Positions 42,975 to 52,393 are shown, counted from the stretch's first letter. The stretch is DNA of 64,000 nt from Chitinophaga oryzae (GCF_012516375.2 NZ_CP051204.2:3906001-3970000), one strand, 5' to 3'. The notes: generated from the letters alone by a model not told the origin. Program-made: numbers and translations.

Positions 42975-44420
42975 ATGTTGCAACGATATAAACATATTGC
43001 CTGGGTTTTGGTCACTGCACTGGTTACCGGTTGCAGTAAGGACTTCCTTCACCAGGACCCTGCGGCAGCAACGGAAACACGCCATGCTATCAAAGACCTG
43101 GCAGGCCTTCGCGCCGCCATCAACGGGGTGTATTCACTGATGCAAAATGAAAACTATTACGGACGCACCATGTTACTGTTGCCCGACCTGCGGGGAGACA
43201 ATGAATACATCAGTGTTCTCAACAGTAACAGGTACCGTAATCTGGACCAGTACATTGTGACGGCGAACGATACGTACATCACGGATACCTGGAACCAGCT
43301 CTACGCCGTAGTAGCTAACGCCAACATGATCATACAGAAAGGACCGGCCGTAGCGCTGGCGCCTTCTGCAGCCGACAGTACAGAAGCCATGCAGATCGTA
43401 GCGGAAGCTTACGCACTGCGCGGACTGGTGTTCTTCGATATCGCCCGGCTGTATGCCCAGGCGTACAATTATACGCCCGATGCATCGCATATGGGCATAC
43501 CGCTGGCCACCTTCACGGACGTGGAAGTGGTACAGTCCCCGTCCCGCAGCAGTGTAAAAGATACTTATGCGCAGATCATCCGGGACCTCCATCAGTCCAT
43601 CCGCCTGTTTAATGACAGCAGAAGCACCGCTTTCAGTTCGGGACGGATCAACAGTTACAGCGCCAAAGCCCTGCTGGCCAGGGTGCTGCTCTATAAGGGC
43701 GACTGGGAAGGGGCCGAAGCCGCCGCCGGCCAGGTAGTCAGCAGCCGCAAATACGAGTTGCTGCCGACAGACAAAGCGGTGAGCGATTTTAACCAGGCGG
43801 GCAACAGCGAAACGATCTTTGAAGTGATCAACACATCCGTAGACAACCGCAGCACAGACGCGCTGAGTGCGATGTTCAACCAGTCGGCCTACGGAGACGT
43901 GCTGGCGACCGATAACTTGCGGAACGTATACAACGAGAAAGATGTCCGGCTCGGATTTATCAAACGCGATAAACGGGCAGGCAATGGGGGAGAAAATCCC
44001 GCCAATATCATCACCAAGTATAAAGACGTCACCACTTTTGCGGAAAGCATTAAGGTGATGCGGCTGGCGGAGTTGTACCTGATCCGGGCAGAAGCCCTCG
44101 GCCGCCTCGGCAGGGATGCAGAGGCGCGGCAGGCGCTCAACGATATTGTTTTGCGGGCCAATCCGGGAACAGCACCGGTAACCGCCAGCGGAAAAGCGCT
44201 GCAGGATGCCATCGCACTGGAACGGCGCAAGGAGCTTGCCTTTGAAGGACACCGGCTTTTTGACCTTGCCCGCACCGGGACACCCTTTGTAAAATACCTG
44301 GCTAGTGACAGAACCATCTCCGTGGCTTTGCCCGGACCAAAAATAATCTTACCCATCCCTCAAAGGGAGCTGGATGCCAATCCGAATATACGCCACCAGC
44401 AAAACGAAGGATACAACTAA
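42975..44420 (+). CDS. SusD/RagB family nutrient-binding lipoprotein
   Basis: The 481-residue protein has a lipobox with C20 (VTGCSKDF) and the SusD layout: an N-terminal tetratricopeptide-like helical part (INGVYSLMQNENYYG, then RGLVFFDIARLYA) and a C-terminal region with the usual RRKELAFEGHRLFDLARTG segment. It caps the SusC pore on the outer membrane and binds the imported ligand. It starts five bases after the SusC stop. The ligand is not known, but a deacetylase and a symporter follow. A terminator comes after it. Confidence 0.94.
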   Translation: MLQRYKHIAWVLVTALVTGCSKDFLHQDPAAATETRHAIKDLAGLRAAINGVYSLMQNENYYGRTMLLLPDLRGDNEYISVLNSNRYRNLDQYIVTANDTYITDTWNQLYAVVANANMIIQKGPAVALAPSAADSTEAMQIVAEAYALRGLVFFDIARLYAQAYNYTPDASHMGIPLATFTDVEVVQSPSRSSVKDTYAQIIRDLHQSIRLFNDSRSTAFSSGRINSYSAKALLARVLLYKGDWEGAEAAAGQVVSSRKYELLPTDKAVSDFNQAGNSETIFEVINTSVDNRSTDALSAMFNQSAYGDVLATDNLRNVYNEKDVRLGFIKRDKRAGNGGENPANIITKYKDVTTFAESIKVMRLAELYLIRAEALGRLGRDAEARQALNDIVLRANPGTAPVTASGKALQDAIALERRKELAFEGHRLFDLARTGTPFVKYLASDRTISVALPGPKIILPIPQRELDANPNIRHQQNEGYN

Positions 44421-44477
44421 TCTAAACCGCCTTTGTTGACAATTGGTTTTTGCAAGCTGGTTGGTTTTTGCTTGTAG

Positions 44478-44506
44478 GGTCCCGGTTACACACCGGGACC
44501 TTTTTT
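44478..44506 (+). terminator. SusD terminator
   Basis: GGTCCCGGT pairs with ACCGGGACC around a five-base loop, followed by six T. Confidence 0.85.
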
Positions 44507-44576
44507 ATTTGTTTATTTGTTTGGTGTATTATTCGCCGTTCAACCATTAATATCTTCCTTCGCGTGAATTTATTGC

Positions 44577-44584
44577 TATTTTTG
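44577..44584 (+). promoter_or_regulatory. -7 box before the PIG-L gene
   Basis: TATTTTTG fits TAnnTTTG and is 26 bases before the ATG at 44611. Together with the upstream terminator it suggests a separate transcript for the deacetylase and symporter genes. Confidence 0.45.
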
Positions 44585-44610
44585 GCGACCTGTAAATCAC
44601 GTTTGACTAC

Positions 44611-47094
44611 ATGTTTCTAAAAATCCGCACCGCACTGGCTTTACTGATCGCACTGACAGCCGGCGTCCCTGCCATGGCGCAGCCGTCGCCCGTCTGGAAT
44701 GCCGCCGACATTAAGCTTCAACTCAAAAAGCTGGACACGCTGGGCAGCGTGTTGTACCTCGCAGCTCATCCTGATGATGAAAACACCCGTTTGCTGGCCT
44801 ACCTGGCCAAGGAAAAACTGTACCGTACCGGTTACCTGTCACTCACCCGCGGTGATGGCGGCCAGAACCTCGTCGGTAATGAGCAGTCCGAACTGCTGGG
44901 CCTTATCCGCACTCAGGAGCTGCTGGCTGCCCGCCGTACCGACGGCGCCGAACAGTTCTTCACCCGGGCGCAGGATTTCGGCTTCTCCAAAAATCCCGCT
45001 GAAACTTTCACCATCTGGGACAAGAAAAAAATCCTTGGCGACGTGGTATGGATGATCCGCAAATTCCAGCCGGATGTGATCATCTGCCGCTTTCCGGCCG
45101 ACAGCCGCGCCGGGCACGGGCATCACACCGCCTCCGCCATGCTGGCCGCGGAAGCCTTCGCCGCCGCCGCGGACCCTAAACAATACCCTGAACAACTGCC
45201 ATACGTAAAACCCTGGAAAACGACACGCCTGTTGTGGAACACCTTTAATTTCGGTTCCGCTAACACCATTTCGGAAGACCAGTTCAAAATAGACGTTGGC
45301 GCCTATAACTACCTGCTGGGTAAAGGTTATGGCGAAATAGCAGCAGAAAGCCGCTCCCAGCATAAGAGCCAGGGCTTCGGCGTACCCGCCGGCAGAGGCT
45401 CCAGCATGGAATATTTCATGACCATCAAGGGAGATGCCCCCCGTCAACAGTTGCTTGACTGCGTTAATACCTCCTGGTCGCGCGTTGCCGGGGGCGAAGC
45501 CATCGGCGCTATGGTAGATAAGGCCATCCGTGATTATAACCTGGAAGATCCCGCCGCCTCCGTGCCGGTGCTGCTCAGTATCCGCAAAGCCATCCAGGCG
45601 CTGCCGGAAGGCTACTGGCGCAACCTGAAGCTGAAAGAAACAGAACAACTGATTTACGCCTGTGCCGGATTATGGGCGGAAGCTTACAGCGCCACGCCCA
45701 CCGTAGTGCCGGGATACAATATGGAAGCCACGGTACAGCTGATCAACCGCGGACATTTCCCGGTACAGCTCCGTAAAATAGACCTGCCCGGTAAACCGGA
45801 TGCCGCCGGCGCCAGGGAGCTTTCTTACAACAAATTCAACAGCATTTCCCAGTCACTGACCGTTCCTGCTGACGCAAAAATCTCACAGCCCTACTGGCTG
45901 GCAGAAAACCATCCGCTGGGCACTTATGCCATCCCCGACCCGCAGCAGGTAGGCAACCCGGAAAATACGCAGCCGCTAACAGCACGTATTTACCTGCAAA
46001 TAGGCGGACAGGAATTCCTGATAGAACGTCCCCTGCAATATAAATACACCGATCCCGTAAAAGGGGAGCTGTATGAACCGCTGGTGATAACGCCGCCGGT
46101 GGTAGCCAACCTGAACAACCAGGTGTACATCTTCACCAACAACCAGCCGCAAACTGTACCGGTGAAACTCGCCGCTTCCGCCGACGGCGTTACCGGTAAT
46201 GTGCGCCTGCGGCTGCCCTCCGGCTTTGCCGTGAAAGAAGGCAACCAGACGTTCCGGCTGGAAAGGAAAGGCGACGAGCAGGAACTGCGTTTTACCATTC
46301 ACCCGGTGGCAGCAGCTACCACCAACCACGTAGATACATTCACGGTAGTGGTTAGCTGTAACGGTAAGGAATACACGCAAAGCATCCAGCATATCCGCTA
46401 CGATCATATTCCACTGATCACCCTGTTCCCCGAGGCTTCCGCGAGACTGGTGACAGTAGACCTGAAGCACAACGGCAACAAACTGGGGTACATTCCCGGC
46501 GCCGGCGATCTGGTGGCAGCTTCGCTCCGTCAGGTGGGCTATGATGTAACAGAACTGGGCGAAAAGGAAATTATGGGCAACCAGCTGTCGCAATACGACG
46601 CTATTATCGTAGGTGTGAGAGCGTACAACACCAACCCCCGCATGAAGTACTGGCAAAGCCAGCTGATGGACTATGTTCACCAGGGAGGCACCCTGCTGGT
46701 ACAGTATAATGTGAACAATCCGCTGGTGACGACAAACCTGGGACCATTTCCGTTTAGCCTTTCCCGTGACCGCGTGACAGACGAAAACGCGGCGGTGACC
46801 TTTCTGCGTCCTGACAACGCGGTGATGCATTATCCCAATAAGATCACCAGCGAGGATTTCAGCGGCTGGGTACAGGAGAGAGGTTTATATTTCCCCACAA
46901 ACATTGACAAAGCATACGAGAAATTATTTGCGATGAACGATAAAGGCGAATCGCCGATGGACGGCTCCACAATTGTGGCGCAGTATGGCAAAGGCAGGTA
47001 TGTATACACCGGGCTGGCGTTTTTCCGCGAGCTGCCTGCCGGCGTGCCGGGCGCTTATCGTTTGTTCGTGAACCTCATTTCTGTGAAACACTAA
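44611..47094 (+). CDS. Large PIG-L (LmbE) family deacetylase with C-terminal extension
   Basis: The 827-residue exported protein has a signal peptide (to about residue 23) and a PIG-L zinc deacetylase domain with AHPDDE at 52-57 and the second histidine motif GHGHH at about 168-172. PIG-L enzymes remove N-acetyl groups from GlcNAc-type substrates. The remaining ~550 residues include beta-sandwich-like parts and, near the end, a glutamine-amidotransferase-like fold region (AIIVGVRAYNTNPRM, GGTLLVQYNVNNPL). It lies after a SusCD pair and before an SSS symporter, so it probably acts in the periplasm on an imported amino-sugar ligand. The exact substrate is inference. Confidence 0.85.
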   Translation: MFLKIRTALALLIALTAGVPAMAQPSPVWNAADIKLQLKKLDTLGSVLYLAAHPDDENTRLLAYLAKEKLYRTGYLSLTRGDGGQNLVGNEQSELLGLIRTQELLAARRTDGAEQFFTRAQDFGFSKNPAETFTIWDKKKILGDVVWMIRKFQPDVIICRFPADSRAGHGHHTASAMLAAEAFAAAADPKQYPEQLPYVKPWKTTRLLWNTFNFGSANTISEDQFKIDVGAYNYLLGKGYGEIAAESRSQHKSQGFGVPAGRGSSMEYFMTIKGDAPRQQLLDCVNTSWSRVAGGEAIGAMVDKAIRDYNLEDPAASVPVLLSIRKAIQALPEGYWRNLKLKETEQLIYACAGLWAEAYSATPTVVPGYNMEATVQLINRGHFPVQLRKIDLPGKPDAAGARELSYNKFNSISQSLTVPADAKISQPYWLAENHPLGTYAIPDPQQVGNPENTQPLTARIYLQIGGQEFLIERPLQYKYTDPVKGELYEPLVITPPVVANLNNQVYIFTNNQPQTVPVKLAASADGVTGNVRLRLPSGFAVKEGNQTFRLERKGDEQELRFTIHPVAAATTNHVDTFTVVVSCNGKEYTQSIQHIRYDHIPLITLFPEASARLVTVDLKHNGNKLGYIPGAGDLVAASLRQVGYDVTELGEKEIMGNQLSQYDAIIVGVRAYNTNPRMKYWQSQLMDYVHQGGTLLVQYNVNNPLVTTNLGPFPFSLSRDRVTDENAAVTFLRPDNAVMHYPNKITSEDFSGWVQERGLYFPTNIDKAYEKLFAMNDKGESPMDGSTIVAQYGKGRYVYTGLAFFRELPAGVPGAYRLFVNLISVKH

Positions 47095-47098
47095 ACTA

Positions 47099-47272
47099 AT
47101 GGCTGGTAAACACGAACAGAACCGCCCCCGGATGAGAATAGCAGCGATCCTCTGTATCCTGCTGGGGCTGTTCATTGGATTTGGAATAAAAAGGGTCCAC
47201 GTTGGACTGTTGATTGGCATCGGCCTGGGATTGCTGACCGGCAGCCTGTGGTCCAGGAGCTCAGACAAGTGA
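47099..47272 (+). CDS. Small membrane protein, 57 residues
   Basis: The frame starts at ATG 47099, four bases after the deacetylase stop, and ends at TGA 47270-47272. It encodes a charged N terminus (MAGKHEQNRPRMR), then two hydrophobic segments with a basic turn between (IAAILCILLGLFIGFGI, HVGLLIGIGLGLLTGSL). I recognise no family. Its place in a tight operon and the two clean membrane helices support it as a real gene. It may help assembly of the nearby symporter. Confidence 0.65.
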   Translation: MAGKHEQNRPRMRIAAILCILLGLFIGFGIKRVHVGLLIGIGLGLLTGSLWSRSSDK

Positions 47273-47307
47273 TTCTTTTTAAAATTTTAAACCTTTAAAA
47301 TTCTTAA

Positions 47308-47436
47308 ATGGCTACAGGTCCGGAAGAAGAGAAACCGCCACTGTTTCCCACCTGGGGATATTGGTACGCATTGGTGATCGCCTGGCTGGCTTTACTGATC
47401 ATCCTCTTCTATCTATTCACCAAAACATATTCATGA
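47308..47436 (+). CDS. Very small membrane protein before the SSS symporter, 42 residues
   Basis: ATG 47308 to TGA 47434-47436 encodes an acidic/proline-rich N terminus (MATGPEEEKPPLFPTWGYWYA) and one membrane helix ending FYLFTKTYS. Its stop overlaps the symporter ATG (ATGA), so translation is coupled. Small accessory proteins next to sodium:solute symporters are common (for example YhdT beside PanF), and this may be one. I do not recognise a named family. Confidence 0.7.
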   Translation: MATGPEEEKPPLFPTWGYWYALVIAWLALLIILFYLFTKTYS

Positions 47437-49130
47437 GTTCATTAGACTGGGTGGTATTGATTGCCACACTCGCCATCATTATATTATACGGGGTCTGGAA
47501 GAGCCGGGGACAGCAGAATATGGAAAGCTACTTTCTCGGCAACCAGTCCATGCCCTGGTACATCGTACTGTTGTCTATCATTGGCACGCAGGCCAGTGCC
47601 ATTACTTTTATTTCCGCGCCCGGTCAGGCTTATACTGACGGGATGCGCTTTGTACAGTACTACTTCGGGCTGCCTCTGGCCATGGTGGTGCTTTGTATCA
47701 CCTTTGTCCCGATTTTTCACAAGCTGAAAGTATATACGGCCTACGAGTTCCTGGAGAAACGTTTTGATCTCAAGACCAGGACGCTGACATCCTCCCTTTT
47801 CCTGATACAAAGGGGGCTGTCTACCGGTATCAGTATCTGTGCGCCCTCTATTATCCTGTCTTCGCTGTTGGGCTGGAACCTGTACTGGACCAATATGATC
47901 ATGGGCGGGTTGCTGATCATCTATACCGTAGCGGGCGGCACCCGTGCGGTAGCCTATACGCAAACACTGCAGCTGGCCATTATCTTCGGCGGTATGTTCC
48001 TCGCCGGCTGGATGGTGGTTCACCTGCTGCCTGCGGACATCGGCTTTAAACAGGCGTTACAGGTGTCCGGTAAAATGGAAAAGCTGAATGTCATCGTTAC
48101 CAAATTTGACTGGAACGACAAATACAATATCTGGAGCGGGGTGATAGGCGGCTTTTTCCTGGCGCTGTCGTACTTCGGAACGGACCAGTCGCAGGTAGGA
48201 CGTTATCTTACCGCACGGTCCGTAAAGGAAAGCCGTATGGGCCTGCTGATGAACGGGCTGGTGAAAGTGCCGATGCAGTTTCTCATCCTGCTGATCGGCG
48301 CCATGGTGTTTGTATTTTACCTGTATTTCCGTGCGCCGATATTCTTTAATGAAGCGCAACTGGCGCGGGTAAGGGGCACGGCGCATGGGCCGGCGCTGGA
48401 GCAGCTGGAAAGCAGGTACAACCAGCTGGCCACACAGAAACAGCAGCAGGTAAAACAGCTGGCAGCGGCGCTGGAACAGGAAGACGCCGCAGCGGCGGCG
48501 ACAGCCAAAAAAGTATTGCAACAGACGGATGAACAGGCGCAGTCTGTGAGATCAGCCGCGCTGTCGTTAATGAAAAAAGCCGATCCGGCAGCAGATACCA
48601 ACGATACCAATTACATCTTCCTGCATTTCGTGGTGAATAATCTGCCCAAAGGTTTGGTGGGCCTGCTGATCGCGATTATCTTCCTGGCGGCGTGGGGAAG
48701 TATTGCCGCGGCCCTCAACTCACTCGCCTCTACAACGGTGATCGATATTTATCAGCGGCTGTATAACGGTCACGCCTCTCCGGAGCACTATCTGCGGGTG
48801 TCCAAATTATGGACGCTGATATGGGGCGTGTTCTGTATTGTGGTAGCGCAGTTTGCCAGCGGGCTGGGGAGCCTGATAGAAGTGGTGAACGTGCTGGGCT
48901 CCTGGTTTTATGGCGTTACGCTCGGTATCTTTATGGTGGCCTTCTACCTGAAGCGGGTGGGCGGTACCGCCACTTTCTGGGCGGCTATTGCAGCAGAAGC
49001 GGTAGTGCTGGCGATGTACGGGACCGAGCAGGTGTCCTTCCTCTGGCTCAATGCCATCGGCTGTGTGCTGGTAGTGATATTCGCTTTGATGATACAACCG
49101 TTCGTGAAACAAAAAACTATCGCCGGATAG
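47433..49130 (+). CDS. Sodium:solute symporter (SSS family)
   Basis: I start it at the ATG at 47433, which overlaps the small gene's stop codon. The upstream in-frame start at 47361 would run through the small gene. The 565-residue protein has the LeuT-like fold of the SSS family, with about 13 membrane segments and the family region GGTRAVAYTQTLQ plus the FGTDQSQVGRYL helix. A long alanine- and glutamine-rich insertion (about 308-390, probably a coiled coil) interrupts the core, larger than in typical sodium/sugar carriers. It should import a sugar, sialic acid or similar solute with Na+. Together with SusCD and the deacetylase it completes an uptake route across both membranes. A terminator follows. 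Confidence 0.9.
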   Translation: MSSLDWVVLIATLAIIILYGVWKSRGQQNMESYFLGNQSMPWYIVLLSIIGTQASAITFISAPGQAYTDGMRFVQYYFGLPLAMVVLCITFVPIFHKLKVYTAYEFLEKRFDLKTRTLTSSLFLIQRGLSTGISICAPSIILSSLLGWNLYWTNMIMGGLLIIYTVAGGTRAVAYTQTLQLAIIFGGMFLAGWMVVHLLPADIGFKQALQVSGKMEKLNVIVTKFDWNDKYNIWSGVIGGFFLALSYFGTDQSQVGRYLTARSVKESRMGLLMNGLVKVPMQFLILLIGAMVFVFYLYFRAPIFFNEAQLARVRGTAHGPALEQLESRYNQLATQKQQQVKQLAAALEQEDAAAAATAKKVLQQTDEQAQSVRSAALSLMKKADPAADTNDTNYIFLHFVVNNLPKGLVGLLIAIIFLAAWGSIAAALNSLASTTVIDIYQRLYNGHASPEHYLRVSKLWTLIWGVFCIVVAQFASGLGSLIEVVNVLGSWFYGVTLGIFMVAFYLKRVGGTATFWAAIAAEAVVLAMYGTEQVSFLWLNAIGCVLVVIFALMIQPFVKQKTIAG

Positions 49131-49160
49131 GCGCGGACCATTCCTGTTATCAGACGATAA

Positions 49161-49196
49161 AAAATGCCCCGGGTAAGATACCCGGGGCATTTTTTA
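49161..49196. terminator. Bidirectional terminator after the symporter
   Basis: AAAATGCCCCGGGTA pairs with TACCCGGGGCATTTT around a short loop, with T and A runs at either end. It separates the convergent symporter and DUF2911 genes. Confidence 0.85.
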
Positions 49197-49226
49197 TAAG
49201 TCGCATATTGTTAGCCGGAGTCAAAA

Positions 49227-50081
49227 TTATTTGAGTGTGGCCAGCAGTTTGTTGTTCAGTGCTACGTAGTCGTCATTCTTCGCAGCTTTTGCCAGTTCGA
49301 TGGACTTCAGGGCAGCTTCTTTAGCGCCGCTTTTGTCTTTGGCTTTCGCATAGATTTTTGCTTTCTGATGCCAAACCCAGAATGCTTCGGGGCTTTGTGC
49401 TGCAGCAGCGTCTATCCATGTTTTGGCTTTGTTGATGTCGAGATTGTGCTCGAGATAATAAACGGCAGACTGGAAGTATGGTTTTTTCTCGCCGGGAGCA
49501 GCCATGGCAGCGTCGATCTGGCCGAGGATTTTATCCTGGATGTCGGCGGTGATCGCCACCGGTACTTTTACTTTATCCCAGCTGATCACCAGGTTCATGG
49601 CGGATTCTTTCACATCTTCAAAGCCGATGGTGAAGCTTTCCTGTGGCGCCGCCAGTGTTACGGGTTTTACCTGTACGCGGGCAATGTCGTTTTCTGGTTT
49701 GTAGGCGGCGGGGCTGCTTACATCGAGGCTGCTGGTCAGGATAACTGTCCACTGCTGTGCACCGGGAATGGTCAGCAGGCCGTATTTGCCGGCTTTTACC
49801 GGTTTGCCGCCGAAGTTTACGTCTTCCCCGAAAGTGATAATGGTGGGGGAGTTAGCGCCGGTTCTCCATACTTTGTTGTAGGGAACGATATCGCCCATGA
49901 TCACCCTGCCTTTTTTTACCGGGCGGGAATAGTTCAGTTCCACGCTGGAGAGGGCGAAGTCTTGTTTTACAGTCTGGCCCGGGCTGGGTGCAGGCATTTT
50001 AATACCTTGCGCTACAGAGGTGCCGGCATATAACAGCAGCATGACAGCGGCTGATGCCGTAAGGTTTCTGACAGTTTTCAT
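49227..50081 (-). CDS. DUF2911 domain protein, exported
   Basis: The 284-residue protein has a signal peptide (to about 25) and a DUF2911 domain of ~150 residues. The signature region begins SSVELNYSRPVKKGR and includes WRTGANSPTIITFGEDV and KAGKYGLLTIPG. The last ~90 residues resemble a short tetratricopeptide stretch (VYYLEHNLDINKAKTWIDAAAAQ). DUF2911 proteins are common in Bacteroidota and have no settled function. It converges on the symporter and lies 38 bases before the response regulator in gene order, on the same strand. Confidence 0.9.
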   Translation of the reverse strand: MKTVRNLTASAAVMLLLYAGTSVAQGIKMPAPSPGQTVKQDFALSSVELNYSRPVKKGRVIMGDIVPYNKVWRTGANSPTIITFGEDVNFGGKPVKAGKYGLLTIPGAQQWTVILTSSLDVSSPAAYKPENDIARVQVKPVTLAAPQESFTIGFEDVKESAMNLVISWDKVKVPVAITADIQDKILGQIDAAMAAPGEKKPYFQSAVYYLEHNLDINKAKTWIDAAAAQSPEAFWVWHQKAKIYAKAKDKSGAKEAALKSIELAKAAKNDDYVALNNKLLATLK

Positions 50082-50120
50082 ATGTAGTGTATAATTGGTG
50101 GCAAAGGAAAAGGGATGGCA

Positions 50121-50777
50121 TTATTCGATTAATCCGCTGCGGAATGCGTATAACACAAGGCCCACACTGTTTTTTACGTTCAGCTTTTCCAGCAGTTTCT
50201 GGCGGATGCCTTCTACCGTGCGAGGGCTGAGGAATATCTGTTCGGATATCTCCTGTGTGGTGAGTTCCTGGCAGATCAGCTTCAGCACCTCCTGTTCGCG
50301 GTCGTTGAGCTGTATTTCGTTTTTGAGTGTCGGTTTAAACTGTTGCTTATTCTTGTGCAGGACTTTCTTTAATAAAGCCAGGTTTACATTTTCATTAAAA
50401 TAGAAGCCTTTCTCATAAGTGGTGCAAATGGCTTCATAGATTTCTTCCGGATCTGCATTTTTCAGCAAATAGGCATTGGCGCCGTTCTCCACAAGGTGAA
50501 CGATGAAATTGTCATCTTCGTACATGGTGAGGATGATCACTTTCACGTCGGGATACTTCTCTTTTACTTTAATGGTGGCCTCAATGCCGTCCATGTTAGG
50601 CATCTTCAGGTCCATCAGTATCACATCCGGTTGATGTTGTTCCATATGCTGCAGCAGATGCAGGCCATCGTCCGCCTCAAATACGAAACGGATATTGTCA
50701 TACGGTACCAGTGTGTTGATCACCCCACTGCGGAAGATCTTGTGATCGTCAGCAATAGCCACCTTAATGTGTGCCAT
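50121..50777 (-). CDS. NarL/LuxR-family response regulator
   Basis: The 218-residue protein has a receiver domain (acidic pair D10/D11, phosphorylation site D56 in VILMDLKMPN, conserved Lys near LLKNA) and a C-terminal LuxR-type helix-turn-helix (LNDREQEVLKLICQELTTQEISEQIFLSPRTVEGIRQKLLEKL). It is partner to the histidine kinase upstream. The kinase and the response regulator are 133 bases apart in the minus-strand cluster. The target genes cannot be told. Confidence 0.93.
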   Translation of the reverse strand: MAHIKVAIADDHKIFRSGVINTLVPYDNIRFVFEADDGLHLLQHMEQHQPDVILMDLKMPNMDGIEATIKVKEKYPDVKVIILTMYEDDNFIVHLVENGANAYLLKNADPEEIYEAICTTYEKGFYFNENVNLALLKKVLHKNKQQFKPTLKNEIQLNDREQEVLKLICQELTTQEISEQIFLSPRTVEGIRQKLLEKLNVKNSVGLVLYAFRSGLIE

Positions 50778-50910
50778 AGTGAACAGTTTATAGAGAAATA
50801 AATTATTTTTTTGTTAATAAATTACTGTAAGTCATGTTGTTACATATGGGTACAACAAAACCGGATGGCAATTTAGTAATAAAACAACATATCCATTCAC
50901 TATTCTGTAC

Positions 50911-51705
50911 TTAAGCCTGATAATTTTCTACGGTAATAGTGGCGAGCGTACCTTTAGGATCGCCCGCGGCGAAGTTAATCTTTCCGCCGATTATATTAAG
51001 GCGGCTTTCGATGTTTTTAAGGCCGAGGCTTCCGGTTTTCTTTTTGTTGGCGTCCAGAGATGGCAGCAGCAGGCCGTTGCCGTTGTCTGCTACAGTGATG
51101 GTCAGCAGGGAAGGGGTGGTCTGGTAAGTGATGGTGACCTCTGTCGCTGCCGCATGTTTGAGGATATTGTTGATCAGTTCCTGTACCACGCGGTATACGT
51201 TGAGCGCTTTTTCCATTTCCACGGGGTGATGGTTTTCGGCTACCCGGAAATGGATTTTTACCGCTTTGTTTTTGTTCATCAGGCTGCAGAACGAATCCAG
51301 CGCATGGGCCAGACCGAGGTTTTCCAGCGCCTGGGGGTGCAGGCTTTGGGAGATGAACCGGAGCTGTTGTATGATAATGTCAGTGAAGTCTTTGGTTTCC
51401 TTCAGCCTTTCCGCTTCGCCGTTGCCGGTTTTCAGCAGGGGCATCAGACCGCCGATGCTCAGTTTCAGCACAGACAACTGCGCGCCTACTTCATCATGCA
51501 GGTCTTCTGCAATTCTTTTGCGTTCCTGCTCCTGGCCCTGTAATACGGCCACCAGCCGTTCCCGTTGCAGTTGGAGGTCCTTGTCCCTGATCAGCAGTTT
51601 ATGTTGTATGACCTGTTTTTGCTGAAACATCACGAGCAATATCACGATCACCCCAAGGATTAACATTACTGTAGTACCGATTACAATAATATCAATTGTC
51701 TGCAT
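50911..51705 (-). CDS. Sensor histidine kinase, NarX/HisKA_3 type
   Basis: The 264-residue protein has one N-terminal membrane helix (about 6-27) and no sensor domain. A coiled-coil linker leads to the dimerisation/phosphoacceptor box with H70 (ERKRIAEDLHDEVGAQLS) and an ATP-binding domain with the N box (QELINNILKHA), G1 (VADNGNG) and G2 (GSLGLKNIESRL). The 7-TM protein encoded just before it overlaps its start by 14 bases, so it is a likely sensing partner. The response regulator follows. Confidence 0.93.
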   Translation of the reverse strand: MQTIDIIVIGTTVMLILGVIVILLVMFQQKQVIQHKLLIRDKDLQLQRERLVAVLQGQEQERKRIAEDLHDEVGAQLSVLKLSIGGLMPLLKTGNGEAERLKETKDFTDIIIQQLRFISQSLHPQALENLGLAHALDSFCSLMNKNKAVKIHFRVAENHHPVEMEKALNVYRVVQELINNILKHAAATEVTITYQTTPSLLTITVADNGNGLLLPSLDANKKKTGSLGLKNIESRLNIIGGKINFAAGDPKGTLATITVENYQA

Positions 51706-52384
51706 ACCCTAACCTTTTAGTTTTTGTGAGGCCAATATACAGCAGAAACATGTTAATTATAGCAACAACATAATTGATACTGATCAGCGTAAGTACCATG
51801 CTCTGTTTGATAGCTGCTTCCGCCTCCTGTGCCTGGATGAGGTTATAGCTGATGGAGAAGAGGAAGGAACTGCAGAAATAAATGAAGATGCCGGAATTAT
51901 ACCAGAATACCGACAGGGTATTGATATACACTGCATTCTCCATGATTTCCTTGTCTGTCAGCAGCTGCAGAAAGAAGATAACGCCGTAGGCGATGATGAT
52001 ACCGGATTTCAGTCCGGCGCTGATAGAGTTGTAGGACTTGAAGCCTTCAAATTTCAGGATATCGGCGATACAAAGTCCCAGTACCAGAATAGGGAGCCAG
52101 GTAATGATTAGTTTGACGGTAGGGTGTTTAATGATCGTCCAGTAAAAGAAGGACAGAATGACGAACTGTACGAAGTTCATCACACTGAACAACCACATGT
52201 TGTTTATCTTGAGGTTTGCCATTATGGACGAGGCCAGGGCGAAAAACACGCTACTGATGATATAGTAGCACATCCATCTGCCGGGAGCGTCCAACGTCTT
52301 GAATTTTAACAGGAAGGGGATCAAAATTAATGCTTCGATCCCCATCATAGTGTAAAATATACCAAGGAATATATTCAGATTCAC
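51692..52384 (-). CDS. Seven-helix membrane protein, likely sensory partner of the kinase
   Basis: The 230-residue protein has about seven membrane helices and no soluble domain. It resembles the 7TM sensor modules found fused to histidine kinases in this group, but here it is a separate gene. The start of the kinase lies inside its end (14-base overlap), so the two are translated together. A signal-sensing role is inferred from that arrangement. I do not recognise a named family. Confidence 0.7.
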   Translation of the reverse strand: MNLNIFLGIFYTMMGIEALILIPFLLKFKTLDAPGRWMCYYIISSVFFALASSIMANLKINNMWLFSVMNFVQFVILSFFYWTIIKHPTVKLIITWLPILVLGLCIADILKFEGFKSYNSISAGLKSGIIIAYGVIFFLQLLTDKEIMENAVYINTLSVFWYNSGIFIYFCSSFLFSISYNLIQAQEAEAAIKQSMVLTLISINYVVAIINMFLLYIGLTKTKRLGYADN

Positions 52385-52393
52385 GATGTTCCT

